In this document: positions 4,667-6,565 of the stretch, in pieces | Position numbering within the stretch: the stretch's first letter is position 1 | How the letters are laid out: each line of letters opens with the position of its first letter | NCBI GenBank assembly: GCA_947627335.1 | Contig: CANQVQ010000089.1 | Location: 1-6,565 of the forward strand | Direction of reading: 5' to 3' | Source: an uncultured Clostridia bacterium | GTDB lineage: Bacteria > Bacillota > Clostridia > Oscillospirales > CAG-382 | DNA length: 6,565 nt | Program-made: the position numbers and the translations under genes | Notes under the pieces: model-generated | Database searches by the model: none | The model's input: only the letters and a program-made list of their open reading frames with translations | What the model was told of the DNA's origin: nothing

Positions 4667-5971
4667 ATGGAACAAAACGAAAGTTATCAACGACTGCTGA
4701 ACGCACTCGCGGCGGAGGGCGTCGCGACCTGGCGCGTCCGCGAGAGCTGCGAAAAATCGTCGGAGCTGTTCTTCGTCCGGCGGATGCTGGACCAACGCCG
4801 TGCGACGGACTGCCGGACGTTCACCGTGACCGTGTTCCGCGACGGCGAGGGGCAGGACGGACCGACCCGCGGCTGCGCGGACGTGACGCTGCTTGCGTCG
4901 GACGGGGAGACGGCGATGCGGGAGGCGCTGCGCGGTGCGTACACGGCGGCGGGCTGTGCCGCGAACCCGTTTTACGAGCTGCCGGACCCGGTTTCCGCCC
5001 CGTTTATCGCGAAAACCGGCGAATTGGCGACGAAGCCGCCGGAGGATTGTGCCGCACGCATGGCGGAAGCGCTGTTCGCGGCGGACACGCGGGAGGACGC
5101 GTTCCTGAACTCTGCGGAGGTGTTCGTCACGCGGACGACCTGCCGCATCACCGCCTCGAACGGGACGGACGTGTCCTTTTCCGACGCGAAGGTCAAGGGC
5201 GAGTTCGTCGTGCAGTGCCGCACGCCGGAGGACGTCGAACTGCACAACACGTTTTCCTACGGCGAGCTGGACGTCGGGGCGCTCCGCGAAAAGACCGCCG
5301 AAGCGCTGACCTTCGTCGCCGACCGTGCCAGGGCGACGCGGACGCTCCCGAGCGGGGTGTACGACGTGGTGCTCAGCGGCAACGCGGTCCCGACGGTGCT
5401 GTCCTTCTACGCCGAGCGCTCGTCGGCGGGAATGCTCTACGCGAACTATTCGACGTGGAAGCCCGGCGACGCCGTGCAGGGGCGCGACCTGCGCGGGGAC
5501 GCGTTGGACCTGACGCTGTTCTCGGACGTGCCGTACGACCGCGAGGGCGTGCCGCTTCGGGAGCTGCCGCTGCTGTCCGGCGGGACGTTGGAGGGGATCC
5601 ACGGGTCGAGCCGGTTCTGCCGCTACCTCGGCGTTGCGCCGACCGGCGACTGCGGCGGTCTGAAGTGCGCGAACGGGGACGTACCTTTCGAGGCGCTCAA
5701 GCGTGCGCCCTGCCTGTGGGCGGTGACCTTCTCGGACTTCCAGATGGATTCCTTCACCGGGCATTTCGGCGGTGAGATCCGGCTGGCGTACCTGATCGGC
5801 GAGGACGGGAGCGTTCGCCCGGTGACCGGCGGCTCGGTGAACGGGAGCCTGTTCGACGTGCAGGGCGACCTGCGCTTCTCGGCGGAGCGGTACGAAACGT
5901 CGTCGTATCGCGGACCCTACGCCATGCGCCTCCCCGGCGTCAGCGTCTCCGGCTCGGACGCCAACGCTTGA
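4667..5971 (+). CDS. TldE/PmbA-like non-catalytic partner of TldD
   Basis: A 434-residue member of the TldD/PmbA family and the probable heterodimer partner of the upstream TldD (symbols tldE or pmbA in E. coli). The C-terminal domain is recognisable: TFSDFQMDSFTGHFGGEIRLAY (354-375), then VRPVTGGSVNGSLFD (383-397) and a final LPGVSVSG. At the place where TldD has VHEAFGH, after the equivalent strand YDVVLSGN (232-239), this protein reads VLSFYAE (244-250), so all three catalytic/zinc residues are lost. That is expected for TldE, which shapes the chamber but does not bind zinc. The N-terminal half is diverged and cysteine-rich for a cytosolic protein. Its stop codon lies inside the first copy of a motif (CGCTTGACGG) that recurs in the downstream repeats. 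No signal peptide is visible. Confidence 0.88.
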   Translation: MEQNESYQRLLNALAAEGVATWRVRESCEKSSELFFVRRMLDQRRATDCRTFTVTVFRDGEGQDGPTRGCADVTLLASDGETAMREALRGAYTAAGCAANPFYELPDPVSAPFIAKTGELATKPPEDCAARMAEALFAADTREDAFLNSAEVFVTRTTCRITASNGTDVSFSDAKVKGEFVVQCRTPEDVELHNTFSYGELDVGALREKTAEALTFVADRARATRTLPSGVYDVVLSGNAVPTVLSFYAERSSAGMLYANYSTWKPGDAVQGRDLRGDALDLTLFSDVPYDREGVPLRELPLLSGGTLEGIHGSSRFCRYLGVAPTGDCGGLKCANGDVPFEALKRAPCLWAVTFSDFQMDSFTGHFGGEIRLAYLIGEDGSVRPVTGGSVNGSLFDVQGDLRFSAERYETSSYRGPYAMRLPGVSVSGSDANA

Positions 5972-6034
5972 CGGGTGTCGGCTCTTTCCCGGGGGACTTC
6001 TGGGGGGCTCCTCGAGCAATTTCCCCGGCGTTTC

Positions 6035-6055
6035 TCGGGGGACGCCGTCCCCCGA
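6035..6055. repeat. Inverted repeat, 9-bp arms, GCC loop, 3' of tldE
   Basis: TCGGGGGAC, loop GCC, then the exact complement. It lies 63 nt after the tldE stop and may act as an RNA 3'-end stabiliser or weak terminator, but no T-run follows. A decayed copy with mismatches is at 6341-6361. Confidence 0.85.
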
Positions 6056-6063
6056 ACCCCCTG

Positions 6064-6085
6064 CCAAAGGGCGTCTGCCCTTTGG
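6064..6085. repeat. Inverted repeat, 9-bp arms, GTCT loop
   Basis: CCAAAGGGC, loop GTCT, then the exact complement, linked to the preceding hairpin by ACCCCCTG. The block is absent from the otherwise similar segment at 6341-6402, so it behaves as an insertable or deletable module. Confidence 0.85.
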
Positions 6086-6145
6086 GATCCCTTCTCTGGG
6101 GAAAAAGATAGGGAAGTGCTGTACTTTCCCGTTCATCTCGGGTGT

Positions 6146-6176
6146 TTGACGGTGTCTTGACGGATTCACCCCGTGC
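6146..6176 (+). repeat. 31-nt repeat module, copy 1
   Basis: Begins TTGACGGTGTCTTGACGG and ends CCCGTGC. It differs from copies 2 and 3 at two positions, both in the small ACGGG-TTCAT-CCCGT dyad at its 3' end. Confidence 0.85.
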
Positions 6177-6221
6177 TTCTTGGGCTTTTCCGTGGGACTT
6201 TCCGTGGGATTTCCTGTGCGC

Positions 6222-6252
6222 TTGACGGTGTCTTGACGGGTTCATCCCGTGC
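6222..6252 (+). repeat. 31-nt repeat module, copy 2
   Basis: Identical to copy 3 over 34 nt (starting at 6219). It contains the dyad ACGGG (6236-6240), loop TTCAT, CCCGT (6246-6250). Confidence 0.88.
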
Positions 6253-6294
6253 ATCCCGTGCTTCCCGTTCATCTCGGGCTTTTTCGTGCGATTC

Positions 6295-6351
6295 TCTGTG
6301 CTTTTTCGGGTCGCTTTCCGAACGCTTCACGGGTCGTTTTCCGGGTGGCGC
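6295..6351 (+). repeat. 57-nt exact direct repeat, copy 1
   Basis: Identical to 6509-6565 at an offset of 214 nt. It begins TCTGTGCTTTTTCGGG and ends GGGTGGCGC; the base before it differs between copies. Confidence 0.92.
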
Positions 6352-6453
6352 CGTCCCCCATGACCCCAAATCCCATCTTTAGGGGAAAAAGAAAGGGAAG
6401 TGATGGGGTCTGACGGGCGCTTCCCGTGCTTTTTCGTGGGACTTCCCGTTCGC

Positions 6454-6484
6454 TTGACGGTGTCTTGACGGGTTCATCCCGTGC
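6454..6484 (+). repeat. 31-nt repeat module, copy 3
   Basis: Identical to copy 2, extending to 34 nt from 6451. The spacing to the following 57-nt repeat is 18 nt shorter than for copy 2. Confidence 0.88.
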
Positions 6485-6508
6485 TTTCTGTGCTTTTCCG
6501 TGGGACTT

Positions 6509-6565
6509 TCTGTGCTTTTTCGGGTCGCTTTCCGAACGCTTCACGGGTCGTTTTCCGGGTGGCGC
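6509..6565 (+). repeat. 57-nt exact direct repeat, copy 2 (reaches window end)
   Basis: Identical to 6295-6351 up to the last base of the window. The identity probably continues, so the true repeat is at least 57 nt and the array likely has further units. Confidence 0.92.

Larger units (their letters stand above)
5972..6565. repeat. Non-coding mosaic of direct repeats and hairpins, open at window end
   Basis: About 594 nt with no supported gene. Short modules recur in the same orientation but at varying spacing: a 31-nt module (6146-6176, 6222-6252, 6454-6484), a 57-nt exact repeat (6295-6351, 6509-6565), a 21-nt G/A-rich module (6098-6118, 6382-6402, one mismatch), a 17-nt module (6126-6142, 6262-6278) and many variants of CCGTGGGACTTTC. 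Minus-strand open frames read a similar Lys/Arg/Ser-rich peptide in each unit, but in a different frame each time, so they are not coding. Offsets between units (214, 232, about 306) are not constant, so this is a mosaic rather than a clean tandem array. No terminator with a T-run is evident after tldE. Confidence 0.85.

Noticed and set aside
5940..6544. Three minus-strand frames in the repeat region encoding Lys/Arg/Ser-rich repeats
   Set aside because: Each repeat unit reads the similar peptide in a different frame because unit offsets (214, 232) are not multiples of three; no ribosome sites. Non-coding repeats explain it better.
5972..6565. CRISPR array
   Set aside because: Repeats are of several kinds, unequal lengths and irregular spacing, and the spacers themselves are related; no constant repeat-spacer unit and no cas gene.

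Overview
The window looks like a GC-rich Gram-positive anaerobe, probably a clostridial or gut Firmicute lineage. This rests on strong Shine-Dalgarno sites (AAAGGAGG type), sigma-A-like promoters with 17-nt spacing, and the gene families present. No marker gene fixes the taxon, so the assignment is inference.

Layout. From 2542 leftward to the window edge, a tightly packed minus-strand operon carries a Gfo/Idh/MocA-type NAD(P)-dependent sugar oxidoreductase (2542-1499), a TIM-barrel sugar isomerase/epimerase (1502-630) and the first 211 residues of N-acetylglucosamine-6-phosphate deacetylase NagA (633-1, cut by the window edge). Both junctions are 4-nt ATGA overlaps, so the three proteins are probably made together and act in one amino-sugar or modified-sugar catabolic route. 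From 3239 rightward, a plus-strand pair encodes TldD (3239-4651, with intact HExxxH and C-terminal Cys) and its degenerate partner TldE/PmbA (4667-5971). Together they should form the TldD/TldE metallopeptidase heterodimer.

The two operons are divergent. Two strong sigma-A-type promoters lie back to back, with their -35 boxes only 2 bp apart (2620-2625 and 2628-2633). The minus-strand promoter has a short leader of about 48 nt. The plus-strand promoter has a perfect -35 and an extended -10, but lies about 576 nt upstream of tldD. That leader (about 2663-3238) has no convincing gene and is packed with perfect inverted repeats, several of them nested, ending in four imperfect tandem 9-mers.

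From the tldE stop codon to the window end (5972-6565) lies a non-coding mosaic of direct repeats and hairpins. It includes a 57-bp exact duplication with a 214-bp offset, whose second copy runs to the last base of the window. A two-hairpin element joined by ACCCCC occurs on both sides of tldDE. Its hairpins differ by compensatory base changes, which suggests a family of structured elements dispersed in this genome. These structured non-coding parts are the most unusual content of the window.
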